DNA from: Amorphoplanes friuliensis DSM 7358 | GTDB lineage: Bacteria; Actinomycetota; Actinomycetes; Mycobacteriales; Micromonosporaceae | Direction: 5' to 3' | Length of the DNA: 64,000 bases | Assembly: GCF_000494755.1 (NCBI RefSeq) | Contig: NC_022657.1 | Coordinates: 6,788,001-6,852,000, forward strand | In this document: in pieces, positions 16,392 to 24,180 of the stretch | Layout: every line of letters starts with the position of its first letter | How positions within the stretch are numbered: the stretch's first letter is position 1 | Notes under the pieces: model-generated | Told to the model about the DNA's origin: nothing | Database searches by the model: none | The model's input: only the letters and a program-made list of their open reading frames with translations | Program-made: the position numbers and the translations under genes

Positions 16392-16856
16392 GTGAGTACA
16401 GTCACCGAGTCCGTTGATGTCAACGTCCCGGTAAGCACGGCGTACAACCAGTGGACCCAGTTCGAGGAGTTTCCTCACTTCATGGGCGGCGTGACCGAGA
16501 TCAAGCAGCTCGACGCCACCACGACACACTGGAAGACGAACATCGACGGTGTGAAGCGTGAGTTCGACGCCAAGATCACCGAGCAGCTCCCGGACGAGCG
16601 GGTGGCCTGGACCTCCATCGAGGGCAGCAAGCAGGCCGGCGTCGTGACGTTCCACCGTCTCGACGACACCACCACGCGCGTGACCTGCCAGATGGACTTC
16701 GAACCGCAGGGCGTCGCGGAGACGGCCGGCGACAAGCTCGGCTTCCTCGACCGTCAGGTCAAGGGCGACATGAAGCGGTTCAAGGAGTACATCGAGGGTC
16801 GCGGCGGCGTCGAGACCGGCGCCTGGCGCGGGCAGGTCGACCGCCCCGGAGCGTGA
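16392..16856 (+). CDS. SRPBCC-family protein (cyclase/dehydrase type)
   Basis: A 154-residue START-like protein: MSTVTESVDVNVPVSTAYNQWTQFEEFPHFMGGV is the standard N-terminus of the actinobacterial cyclase/dehydrase subgroup, which contains many stress-associated ligand-binding proteins. It follows BrkB by 65 bp and may share its transcript. GTG start with GGAAGGG upstream. A strong intrinsic terminator follows within 14 bp of the stop, marking the end of this unit. Ligand unknown. Confidence 0.8.
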   Translation: MSTVTESVDVNVPVSTAYNQWTQFEEFPHFMGGVTEIKQLDATTTHWKTNIDGVKREFDAKITEQLPDERVAWTSIEGSKQAGVVTFHRLDDTTTRVTCQMDFEPQGVAETAGDKLGFLDRQVKGDMKRFKEYIEGRGGVETGAWRGQVDRPGA

Positions 16857-16869
16857 CACACGCCTCGAA

Positions 16870-16897
16870 CGGCCGCCGGTGATCCGGCGGCCGTTTT
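16870..16897 (+). terminator. Intrinsic terminator after the SRPBCC gene
   Basis: A perfect 10-bp GC stem (CGGCCGCCGG / CCGGCGGCCG) with a 4-nt TGAT loop is followed directly by TTTT. This is one of the clearest rho-independent terminators in the window. Confidence 0.9.
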
Positions 16898-16927
16898 GCC
16901 GTCCGCGACCCGGGTAATCGGTTGGTC

Positions 16928-17143
16928 ATGACTGACGACGGCGTGTGGCGCGATGAAGACAAGCTTTCGGTCGCCGACCTCAGCGAGGCCATGGCCACCT
17001 GGGACAACGACGGCCAGGGCGACCCGACCGGCAACGACGCGGGCGAGGAGCAGGCCTTCGGGCACGACGCCCACGTGACCACCGAGCGTGGCAACACCGA
17101 CCCCGACCGCGAGGCCCGGCCCGGCACCACCGGTCGCGGTTAG
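16928..17143 (+). CDS. Small acidic hydrophilic protein, unknown function
   Basis: A 71-residue frame (MTDDGVWRDEDKLSVADLSEAMATWDNDG) that is strongly acidic, Asp/Gly-rich and without hydrophobic segments, so probably disordered and cytoplasmic. It has only a weak ribosome-binding site. It sits between a strong upstream terminator and a convergent lipoprotein gene and must be its own transcription unit. No family recognised, although small acidic proteins of this type are common in actinomycetes. Confidence 0.5.
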   Translation: MTDDGVWRDEDKLSVADLSEAMATWDNDGQGDPTGNDAGEEQAFGHDAHVTTERGNTDPDREARPGTTGRG

Positions 17144-17165
17144 ATCTTTTCCGTACGCGTACGCG

Positions 17166-17927
17166 TCAGCCCCCGACAGTCACCGTTCCGACCTCGGCTT
17201 CCACGTCGACCGCGTACCTGTTGCGGGCCGCACTCCAGCCGGCCGGGGCGATCATCGCCCCGGCCGTCGCGCGTTCCCGGCCCGCCCACGGCACCGCGAC
17301 AAGGTCGGCGCCGCCGCGCAGGTGGAAGCGCAGAGCCGTCTGCGGCGGCATCGCCACCGCGATCTCCCCCACCCCACCAGCAAGTTTGATCCCGACTGTC
17401 CCTCGCGGCGGCGGTAGCCGCATGCTCACCAGACCGGTTCCCGAGCCGAGCTCGAGCCGCCGGATCCGCCCGTCGGCGAGATCCAGGTGCTGTTCCCCCG
17501 CCCCCGCGGGCAGCCGGATGTCCCAGCGGACCGCGCGGTTGAGCAGGATCTCCACCGTGTCGGGGCCGTCACCGCCGGTCGGTCGCAGCCCGAGACGGAC
17601 CCTTCCCTGCGTACCGGTGACGGCGGGAGCGAGGCCGGAATCGGCCGGGGTGCTGATCCGGTAGAGCAGGCCCGGCAGGTCCGCGAGACGCACCTCGACC
17701 CGGGACGCGGAGTCCCGGACGATCAGGAAGGCACCCGTCCGGCCGTGCAGGGCGCCCGCCAGAACATGCTCCTGCGGCTCGTCGCTCGCAGGCATCTGCC
17801 GCGCACCCAGCGTGGTCGCCGACGAGCAGCCGGCCGTCCAAAAGCCCATAAAAAGAGCCGCGACCAGCAGCAACAGGGGTCGCGTACCGGCGGTGGAGCG
17901 ACGACAACGCTGCGCAGTGGGCACCAT
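17166..17927 (-). CDS. Putative lipoprotein, unknown function
   Basis: A 253-residue protein with a lipoprotein signal peptide: basic start, hydrophobic core PLLLLVAALFMGFW and lipobox TAGC followed by SS near residue 34-37. The mature part is beta-rich (VRLADLPGLLYRIS, VRWDIRLPAGAGEQHLDLADGRIRRLELGSG) and resembles the repeating beta-strand arrangement of DUF4097/adhesin-type solenoids, though I am not sure of the family. It should be anchored on the outer face of the membrane. ATG 17927 gives a normal signal-peptide length. Confidence 0.65.
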   Translation of the reverse strand: MVPTAQRCRRSTAGTRPLLLLVAALFMGFWTAGCSSATTLGARQMPASDEPQEHVLAGALHGRTGAFLIVRDSASRVEVRLADLPGLLYRISTPADSGLAPAVTGTQGRVRLGLRPTGGDGPDTVEILLNRAVRWDIRLPAGAGEQHLDLADGRIRRLELGSGTGLVSMRLPPPRGTVGIKLAGGVGEIAVAMPPQTALRFHLRGGADLVAVPWAGRERATAGAMIAPAGWSAARNRYAVDVEAEVGTVTVGG

Positions 17928-17991
17928 CGGACAACCCGGGATCGGCCGAAAGGGTGACGGCGATGCACCCATTTCCGGTAAGACTGTCCGA

Positions 17992-18201
17992 ATGCGTTCT
18001 GCCGGTTTTCTGTCCGAGCGTCAGCGCCGCATCGCCTGGGTGGGTTTTCTGCTCGCCGCCTTCCAGGCTCCCGCCGCGGCCCGGCTCGTCGACGACGCCT
18101 CGTGGCTCTTCGCGGTGGTCGTCGCTCTCCTCGTCGCCACGGTGATCCTCGCGGACGACGCCCAGCGCCGCCGCCCCGAGGTGGCGGAACCCGCCGAATA
18201 A
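17992..18201 (+). CDS. Small two-helix membrane protein, unknown
   Basis: A 69-residue protein with two hydrophobic segments (IAWVGFLLAAFQAPAAARL and SWLFAVVVALLVATVILA) and a charged C-terminal tail. TAAGACT ends 6 nt before the ATG, which is compatible with a leaderless transcript. It is divergent from the lipoprotein gene (64 bp apart) and convergent with the next gene (2 bp apart). No recognised family. Confidence 0.5.
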   Translation: MRSAGFLSERQRRIAWVGFLLAAFQAPAAARLVDDASWLFAVVVALLVATVILADDAQRRRPEVAEPAE

Positions 18202-18203
18202 CC

Positions 18204-18632
18204 TCAGCGGGCCTCGTGGCCCGCCCGCCCGTGGGTGCGACGCCGTTCCTTGAGCTCGGCCTCGTAGAGATGACGTCTGCCACCGGCCAGCTGGTCGCGG
18301 GCGTCCTTCTCGATGCCGCGGAAGTCGGACCAGTAGCCGTCGTCGAACTCCTCGACCAGCTGGAACGTCCAGTGCCCCGGCACGACGTTCCGGCCGATCA
18401 GCTCGGTGGAGATCCGCCCGGCGAGTTCGGTGTGCCCGGCCTTCGTGAGCAGCTCCACGGCCTCGTCGAGCTTGAAGTCGGCCTCACCGGTCAGCTGATG
18501 CACCGAGTACAGGTGCCCGCGGACCCGCTCGACGACCTCGAGGGCCTCGCTGAGCTTGCCGAGCGCCTCGACCGTGGTGTCGTCCAGCCCGGCCGGCCGC
18601 CGGTGGGCGCTGTCCGGTCCGTCGTGTGTCAC
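18204..18632 (-). CDS. Conserved hypothetical helical protein
   Basis: A 142-residue hydrophilic protein, mostly helical, with conserved-looking blocks LYSVHQLTGEADFKLDEAVELLTKAGH and GHWTFQLVEEFDDGYWSDFR. GTG 18632 is chosen because GAGGAGG lies about 5-8 nt upstream; an in-frame TTG 17 codons earlier lacks such a signal. No signal peptide or membrane helix. Similar proteins occur widely in actinomycetes but I know no function. Confidence 0.65.
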   Translation of the reverse strand: MTHDGPDSAHRRPAGLDDTTVEALGKLSEALEVVERVRGHLYSVHQLTGEADFKLDEAVELLTKAGHTELAGRISTELIGRNVVPGHWTFQLVEEFDDGYWSDFRGIEKDARDQLAGGRRHLYEAELKERRRTHGRAGHEAR

Positions 18633-18742
18633 TTCCGCCTCCTCGGTGTCCGGTTCAGGCTTCCCCGAAAAAATCGAGTTCAACCGAGCTGCACCGATCC
18701 GGCGAACCGTTGGCTACCCCGGCCTCCCTAACGTTTCTTCTC

Positions 18743-19099
18743 ATGAATGGCCTGTTCAGCGGCGCTGCCGCCCGTGCTGCCCTGCGTTCCGCCCACGCCT
18801 GCCTCGAGGAGCTGATGTCGTCCGTCGGCGCCACCGGCCTCGAAGCCGTGAGCCAGTCCCCCGGACTGCTCGCCGTCGTCGACCAGCACGCCGCCGGCAT
18901 CCGCGACAGCCTGTCGACGGACGTCCGCCCCCTGACGGCAGTCATCCTCGCCGCGTACGCCGAAGGCGTCCGCGACGCGGCCTTCAAGCACGGCTGGCGC
19001 CCGCCGGCCGACACGATCGACTGGACCGGCAACGACTGGGTCCTCAACCGCCTCCTGGCGGTCTGCTCCCTGGCGCGCACGCTGCCCGAGAGCCGCTGA
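18743..19099 (+). CDS. DUF6401-like protein
   Basis: A 118-residue protein beginning MNGLFSGAAARAALRSAHACLEEL and containing GLEAVSQSPGLLAVVDQHAAGIRD. This resembles the actinobacterial DUF6401 group, sometimes labelled a natural-product-biosynthesis protein on context alone. The assignment is from memory of the pattern and is only moderately sure. TAACGT lies 8 nt upstream of the ATG and no ribosome-binding site is visible, so a leaderless mRNA is possible. A very strong hairpin follows the gene. Confidence 0.6.
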   Translation: MNGLFSGAAARAALRSAHACLEELMSSVGATGLEAVSQSPGLLAVVDQHAAGIRDSLSTDVRPLTAVILAAYAEGVRDAAFKHGWRPPADTIDWTGNDWVLNRLLAVCSLARTLPESR

Positions 19100-19126
19100 G
19101 CATCACTCCACGCTGACCGACCATTC

Positions 19127-19165
19127 GGGGCCGGTACCGGGATCTCTCCCGGTACCGGCCCCTTT
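19127..19165 (+). terminator. Strong hairpin terminator between convergent genes
   Basis: A 15-bp perfect stem (GGGGCCGGTACCGGG with its complement) and a 6-nt loop is followed by TTT on the plus strand. It lies between the DUF6401-like gene and the convergent coiled-coil membrane protein gene and can serve both. Confidence 0.85.
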
Positions 19166-19177
19166 CACTTGATCGCC

Positions 19178-20521
19178 CTACTCGTCCTTGGGCCGTCGGA
19201 TCACCTGGGTGCGCTCGTCGTCGGCCGCCTCATCCGGCTGCGGCAGCACCCGCCGGTGCTCACTCTGAGAAATCGTCTCCGTGGTGTCCGAGTCGTCGCC
19301 CGCCAGCCCCACGGGAAGCCGGGTGGTGGTGTCCGCCGGGTCGGGGCCACCAAAACCGGGCACGGGGTGCGGCCGGTCGTCCTCGTCGCCGCGCCGCTGC
19401 ACCGGGATGACCTGCGTTTTCTCGGCTGCCGCCTCGTGCTCGGCCTCCACCGCGCGCTGGGCTTCCGCCGCCTGCCGCTCGGCCTCTTCTGCTTGGCGCT
19501 GGGCTTCTGCTGCCTGGCGCTGGGCTTCTGCTGCCTGGTCGGCTTCGATGCGCCGGGCTTCGGCCAGGGCTGTCTCCCGGGCAACACGCTCAGCCTCAGC
19601 GATCCGAGCCTGCTCGGCGAGTCGCGCCTCTTCGGCAGCCCGTGCCGCGGCCTGTTCCTCGGCGGCTTTCCTCTCGGCCGCGGCCTTCTCCTCAGCGGCC
19701 CTCTTCTCCGCTGCAGCCTTCTCCTCGGCGGCCTTCTTCTCGGCAGCAGCCCGCTCCTCAGCGGCCTTCTTCTCCGCCGCGGCCTTCTCCTCGGCAGCTT
19801 TCAGCTCAGCAGCCAGCCGCGCCCGCTCCTCGTTGTAACTCCGGGCATGCTCCCGAATCGCCGCCGACTCGGCACTCGCCCGCACCAGCCACAACTCCCA
19901 GCGCTGCTGCATCGGCCGGATCAGTCCACCGCCGACCCCGACGATCAGCACACCCGCCACGGTCGCCAGCACCGCAATGAGCACCGGCTGCGTCACAGCG
20001 GTCGCAATCTGCACCTGCTCCAGCGCTGCGATGATCCCCAGACCCACGATCAACCAGTAAGCCGCCTGCGCCAGCACCCGCCCGTAAGCCAGCCCGCCCA
20101 GCGCACTCCCGATCAGATCGCGGACAGCCCCACCGATACCAGCGGCAACCACAATGATGACGATCGCCACGAACGCCCGCGGCAGCCAGGCAACCAGCGC
20201 CGTGAGCAGGTCACTGACGGCATTGGGCCCCCAGATGCCGAACGCCAGCTGCAACGCAAAAAGCAGCACCGCATAGAACGCAATCTTCGCGCACAGATCG
20301 CTGGGCTCGACCCGCCCACCGAGCGCCCGGCCGACCGGCCCCCGCTCGATCGCCCGATCAAACCCGACCCGCCGCAACGTCTTCCCGACCACGGTCCGCA
20401 CCAGCCTCGCCAGCACATAACCGATGACCAGAATGGCGATGAACGCCAACGCCGCCGGCACGAACAACAACACGGAACGCCACATGTCGCTCAACGCATC
20501 GCTCAGATCGGCGCCGGTCAT
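19178..20521 (-). CDS. Membrane protein with TM_helix (mechanosensitive-like) core and long Ala/Glu/Lys coiled-coil tail
   Basis: A 447-residue protein. The first 220 residues hold five hydrophobic helices and resemble the conserved TM-helix repeats of MscS-related CmpX-type proteins (FIAILVIGYVLARLVRTVVGKTLRRVGFD, then AVLLFALQLAFGIWG and LIVGLGIIAALEQV). Residues about 245-385 are an almost uninterrupted Ala/Glu/Lys/Arg/Gln coiled coil built from AAEEKAAAEKK-like 11-residue near-repeats. The tail carries TQVIPVQRR and TQVIRR segments that look like threonine-phosphorylation/FHA-type motifs. ATG 20521 is preferred. It is probably an oligomeric membrane channel-like protein with a cytoplasmic stalk; the precise function is unknown. 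Confidence 0.7.
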   Translation of the reverse strand: MTGADLSDALSDMWRSVLLFVPAALAFIAILVIGYVLARLVRTVVGKTLRRVGFDRAIERGPVGRALGGRVEPSDLCAKIAFYAVLLFALQLAFGIWGPNAVSDLLTALVAWLPRAFVAIVIIVVAAGIGGAVRDLIGSALGGLAYGRVLAQAAYWLIVGLGIIAALEQVQIATAVTQPVLIAVLATVAGVLIVGVGGGLIRPMQQRWELWLVRASAESAAIREHARSYNEERARLAAELKAAEEKAAAEKKAAEERAAAEKKAAEEKAAAEKRAAEEKAAAERKAAEEQAAARAAEEARLAEQARIAEAERVARETALAEARRIEADQAAEAQRQAAEAQRQAEEAERQAAEAQRAVEAEHEAAAEKTQVIPVQRRGDEDDRPHPVPGFGGPDPADTTTRLPVGLAGDDSDTTETISQSEHRRVLPQPDEAADDERTQVIRRPKDE

Positions 20522-20658
20522 CCACTCTCCCTCAGCCCGCTGGGCACCGGCATCGATGCCCGCCTGCGCTGACCTTAAGTGGCCCACGCCCTAATCGCAG
20601 ACTTGCGGGGCTCGGCGGCGGCCCTCTGGCCGGTCTTAGTTGCCCTCGCTGACCAGCC

Positions 20659-21346
20659 GGTCAGTAAACGCTCACTAACCGCAATCGGGCAGCTCTCCGT
20701 TCCGGGCTTGCCGGCCGGTAGGCGTTCGCCAAACCGCGAGCGCGGCGCCCTGTGCGCCCTCGCCCGGCCCAGGCTTACCGGTTAGTAAACGCTCACCAAC
20801 CGCGGGCGCTCACTTTTCGCGCTTCCCCGGAGGTCGCCGGTTAGTAAACGCTCACCGACCACAACCGTCGGGCTCTGCGCGGGCCCGATCCGGCCAGGGT
20901 TCGTGAAAGTCCACTGGCCGTGGGCACCCCTTGCCCCGCGCCCCGCCGCCGGCTTGAAGGTTGTAGCGCTCTCGAATCGCCGGCGCCGCGCTGTCCGGGC
21001 CCGCCCTGCCGCGGGCCTGCCGGTTAGTAAACGCTTACCAACCGCAGGCCCCGCGCCGCCGCCGCCTCGATCCGCGCCAGCACCGGCTGCCCTCGCCCCG
21101 GCCGCCGCGGGCCCGCCGGTTGGTAACGCTGACCGGGCTGCTGACGCCGGGCTCTGCGTGCCTCGCCCTAGGTCCGGGTTAGTAAACGCTCACCACCCGC
21201 CTGCACCCCGGGGTCCGCAACCCCAGCTCAGCGCAAGCTCGCCGGTTAGTAAACGCTCACCAACTGGGCGCGCTTGCGCGCAAAGGCCGACATGCGGATC
21301 GTCGCGCTTTGAGGGCACTCGGCCGGTGAGTAAACACTTACCAACC
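20659..21346 (+). repeat. Array of eight dispersed 22-bp palindromic repeats
   Basis: Eight copies of a 22-bp imperfect palindrome (left arm GGTTAGT, centre AAACGCTC, right arm ACCAACC) start at 20659, 20780, 20839, 21022, 21118, 21177, 21244 and 21325. All are in the same orientation at irregular spacings of 59 to 183 bp. Six are near-identical; the copy at 21118 is degenerate and the one at 21325 is compensated (CACTTACC). The intervening DNA is unrelated between copies. The 1.5-kb gap from 20522 to 22040 has no supportable gene. Possible roles are REP-like hairpins or multiple binding sites. Confidence 0.85.
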
Positions 21347-21445
21347 GGCATCGCAGAACCGGCGGCGTCGACCCCCAGCCCGCACCCCTGCAGCGGGGCG
21401 GCTTGGCGCCGGCGGCTCGGTGCAGGCGCGGCACGCGGCAGGTGC

Positions 21446-21580
21446 GGCACGCAGCACGTGGCGGGCGCGGCAGGCACGGCACGCAGCACGTGGCGGCGCG
21501 GCACGCAGCACGTGGCGGGCGCGGAGGGCGGCGGCGCGGCGGCGCGGCAGGCGGAGGGCGGCGGCGCGGCGGCGCGGCAG
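21446..21580 (+). repeat. GC-rich short tandem repeats
   Basis: Three copies of GGCACGCAGCACGTGGCGG start at 21446, 21478 and 21500, each containing a CACGTG palindrome. They are followed by an exact tandem duplication of a 30-bp G/C-only unit at 21521-21550 and 21551-21580. The composition is nearly free of A and T. Open frames through this stretch encode only low-complexity Arg/Ala/Gly and are not considered genes. Confidence 0.75.
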
Positions 21581-22028
21581 GCAGCGGGCGCACGGGCAGC
21601 GACGGGCGCGGTACACGCGACGGCATGGCGGGCAGCGGATGTGGCGAGAGCGGCAGGCAGCGGACGCGATGAGCGATGGACGCGATAGGCGGGCGGCCGA
21701 GCCAAATCGTTGTCGAATGTGCGACACCGCCCGCCAGCCGAGTGACGACACCGGCCTCGCGGAGAGTGGCGGGTGCGTCGACCCGAACGGCCGCGACAGA
21801 CAGCGGCATGCGCCCGGATCGCAGCAGCTCCCAGCACCCAGCGGCTAATCCAAGGCGGTCGGGTCAGAGCCTTCCGGGGCCAAGGCCGACGCAGAGTTGG
21901 CGGACCACCCAGCACCGAATCACGCATTGTGAGATTGTGCGGAACGGGCACACCCATCTCACCTGGGCGTACCGGGCATAATCGGACGTCCGTATGGTGC
22001 CCCCATCGTCCGAACGGCGGAGGCGGGC

Positions 22029-22034
22029 TACGCT
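22029..22034 (+). promoter_or_regulatory. -10 element for leaderless start of phosphatase gene
   Basis: TACGCT ends exactly 6 nt before ATG 22041 and no ribosome-binding sequence is present. This matches the TANNNT-N6-start arrangement of actinobacterial leaderless transcripts. Confidence 0.45.
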
Positions 22035-22040
22035 CATCTC

Positions 22041-24179
22041 ATGGTCGGCATGGGGAGCCCTTCCGCGATGACCACGCTGCCCAATCAGACCGGCGTGCCG
22101 CCGGAGCCTGCCCTGAGTTGTGCCCAGCGTGTGCGGATTCATTCGTGGGAGTCGACGTCGTTGGGGCCGGCGGAGGCTTGGGATCCGATGGTCCGGGCGA
22201 CGGTTGAGGTGTTGCTGGCTTCGCCGGTGCCGATGGCGCTGGCTTACGGCGACGATCACGTGCTGGTCTACAACGACGCTTATGCGGAGGTGCTCGGCGC
22301 CCGGCATCCGGCGGCGCTGGGCCGGCCTGCCGCTGAGGTTTTCGGTGAGTTGTGGCATGCGCCTGGGGTCGGTGGCGTCGTTGAGGACGTCTATCGCACC
22401 GGGCAGCCTTTTCTCGAGGCCGAGACGCAGATCGCGGTGGCGCGGGGTTCGGCGGGTCAGTTCGAGCAGGCGTCGTTCACGCGGGGTCATTCGGTGGTTC
22501 GGGACGTGCACGGGACCGTGGTCGGGGTGCTGACCGTGGCCGCCGAGACGACGCAGGTCACGCGGCGGTTGCAGAGCTTGGGTGATCTCACGTCGAAGCT
22601 GGCCTCGGCGTTGACGATCGATGACGTGGCGCGGGTCGTGCTGGCGTACGCGATGAGCTCCTTTGATGTTGATCATTGTGTTTTTGCGGTGGACGACGGG
22701 GCTGAGTTCCGTTATGTGCGGCGCATCCGTGGCGAGATGATGGATGAGGCCGACGAGCGGCTGCCTCCGTTGTGGAAGAGGATCGGCGCCGATCCCGGGT
22801 CGCCGCTGGTCACCGCTGCGCAGACCGGGCGGCCGTCGTTCCAGCCGGATGGTTCACCGCTGGCGAAGATCGCGACCGATCGGCACGAGCGGCGGATCCG
22901 TGCCCTGGCGGCGATGCCGTTGCGGACGGCGTCGCTGGCCGGTGCGCTGACGATGGGGTTCCGCACCGCGCACACGTGGTTGCCCGCCGAGCGTGCGTTG
23001 CTCTATGCGGCCGCCGAGCTGGTGGCGCAGGCCGCCGAGCGGGCGCGCCGGTTCGAGGCGCAGCACGGTACGGCCCAGTTGTTGCAGCGCAGCATGTTGC
23101 CCGAGCATCTGCCGGAGCTGGACAGGTTCCGGATCGCGGCCCGGTACGACGTCGGTGTCGACGGCAACGCGGCCGGTGGCGACTTCTACGACGCGTTCGA
23201 GTTGTCCGACGGGCGGCTGGCGATGGTGCTGGGTGACGTGGCCGGGCACGATGTGCGGGCTGCCGCCGTCATGGGTCAGGTGCGGGCGGCGCTGCGGGCC
23301 TTGGCTCTGACCGATTCGGCGCCCGGCGTTGTGCTCGCGGGCCTGGACCGTCTGGTCGAGTCGCTGGGTGCGGAGTCGCGCAACGAGGAGATCTTCGTGA
23401 CCGTCGTCTACGGGGTGCTCGATCCGTCGGACGGTTCGATCACGCTGGCGAGCGCCGGTCATCCGCCGCCCGTGCTGAGGCGTGCCGACCCGCACGGGGG
23501 TGCGGCCAGCGCCGAGCTCGTCCCGGTGCCGCCGGGTGCGCCGCTGGGTCTCGGCGGGCACTGGCGGACGACGACCCTGCGGCTGGAGCCGGGCGACTCG
23601 ATCCTGATGTTCAGTGACGGTGTGGTCGAGCGCCGCGACCGTCCGCTGAGCGACGGTCTCGCCGATCTGGTGGCCGCGGCCGGAGCCGCGAACAGCGGAG
23701 ACCCCCGCAATCTGTGCGCACTGGCCACGCAGGCCGTGGCCGGTCGCACCGACGACGACGTGGCCGTGCTCGCCGTGGAACGGGCGATCGCCCTGAGCCG
23801 TTCGGCGACGATGCTGGTGCCGGCCGAGCCGACCGGTCCGAGCCGGGTGCGTCAGTGGATGACGTCCCGCCTGCGCGACTGGTCGGTGCCCGAGCCGGTG
23901 ATCGGCGCGGCCATCCTGTGCACGAGCGAGCTCACCACCAATGCCCTGCTGCACGCGGGCACCCCGGCCCAGGTGCACATCGATCTCAGTGCTGAGCGCC
24001 TGCTCGTGTCGGTGGCCGACACGGGTACGCGGGGAAGCGTCACCCGGGCCCGCACCGACACGCTGAGCAGCCGTGGTCGCGGGCTGGGCCTGATCGAGGA
24101 ATTGAGCGACACGTGGGGCACCGACCCGACCGTGCGCGGCTCCACGGTCTGGTTCGAGATGCTCATCCCGCCGCGCTGA
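22041..24179 (+). CDS. PAS-GAF-PP2C (SpoIIE)-HATPase sensor phosphatase
   Basis: A 712-residue four-module protein. Residues about 40-165 look like a PAS domain (VPMALAYGDDHVLVYNDAYAEVLG), 180-330 a GAF domain, 345-555 a SpoIIE-type PP2C phosphatase (GGDFYDAF near 378, LGDVAGHDVRAA, LMFSDGVVERRD, TDDDVAVLAV) and 590-712 a Spo0F/RsbW-like HATPase (ILCTSELTTNALLHAG near 624, RGRGLGLIEELSDTWG). Such proteins dephosphorylate anti-anti-sigma factors while the kinase-like domain may phosphorylate them, linking a small-molecule or light/redox signal to alternative sigma factors. No partner STAS or sigma gene lies nearby. Confidence 0.9.
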   Translation: MVGMGSPSAMTTLPNQTGVPPEPALSCAQRVRIHSWESTSLGPAEAWDPMVRATVEVLLASPVPMALAYGDDHVLVYNDAYAEVLGARHPAALGRPAAEVFGELWHAPGVGGVVEDVYRTGQPFLEAETQIAVARGSAGQFEQASFTRGHSVVRDVHGTVVGVLTVAAETTQVTRRLQSLGDLTSKLASALTIDDVARVVLAYAMSSFDVDHCVFAVDDGAEFRYVRRIRGEMMDEADERLPPLWKRIGADPGSPLVTAAQTGRPSFQPDGSPLAKIATDRHERRIRALAAMPLRTASLAGALTMGFRTAHTWLPAERALLYAAAELVAQAAERARRFEAQHGTAQLLQRSMLPEHLPELDRFRIAARYDVGVDGNAAGGDFYDAFELSDGRLAMVLGDVAGHDVRAAAVMGQVRAALRALALTDSAPGVVLAGLDRLVESLGAESRNEEIFVTVVYGVLDPSDGSITLASAGHPPPVLRRADPHGGAASAELVPVPPGAPLGLGGHWRTTTLRLEPGDSILMFSDGVVERRDRPLSDGLADLVAAAGAANSGDPRNLCALATQAVAGRTDDDVAVLAVERAIALSRSATMLVPAEPTGPSRVRQWMTSRLRDWSVPEPVIGAAILCTSELTTNALLHAGTPAQVHIDLSAERLLVSVADTGTRGSVTRARTDTLSSRGRGLGLIEELSDTWGTDPTVRGSTVWFEMLIPPR

Positions 24180-24180
24180 G

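Noticed and set aside
20659..21346. Replication origin or iteron region
   Set aside because: There are no adjacent rep, dnaA or parAB genes, no AT-rich unwinding element, and the repeats do not match the DnaA-box consensus.
20903..21957. Arg/Ala-rich long frames in the gap 20.9-22.0 kb on both strands
   Set aside because: They are low-complexity, pass through short tandem repeats and palindromes, and have no ribosome-binding site or recognised domain.
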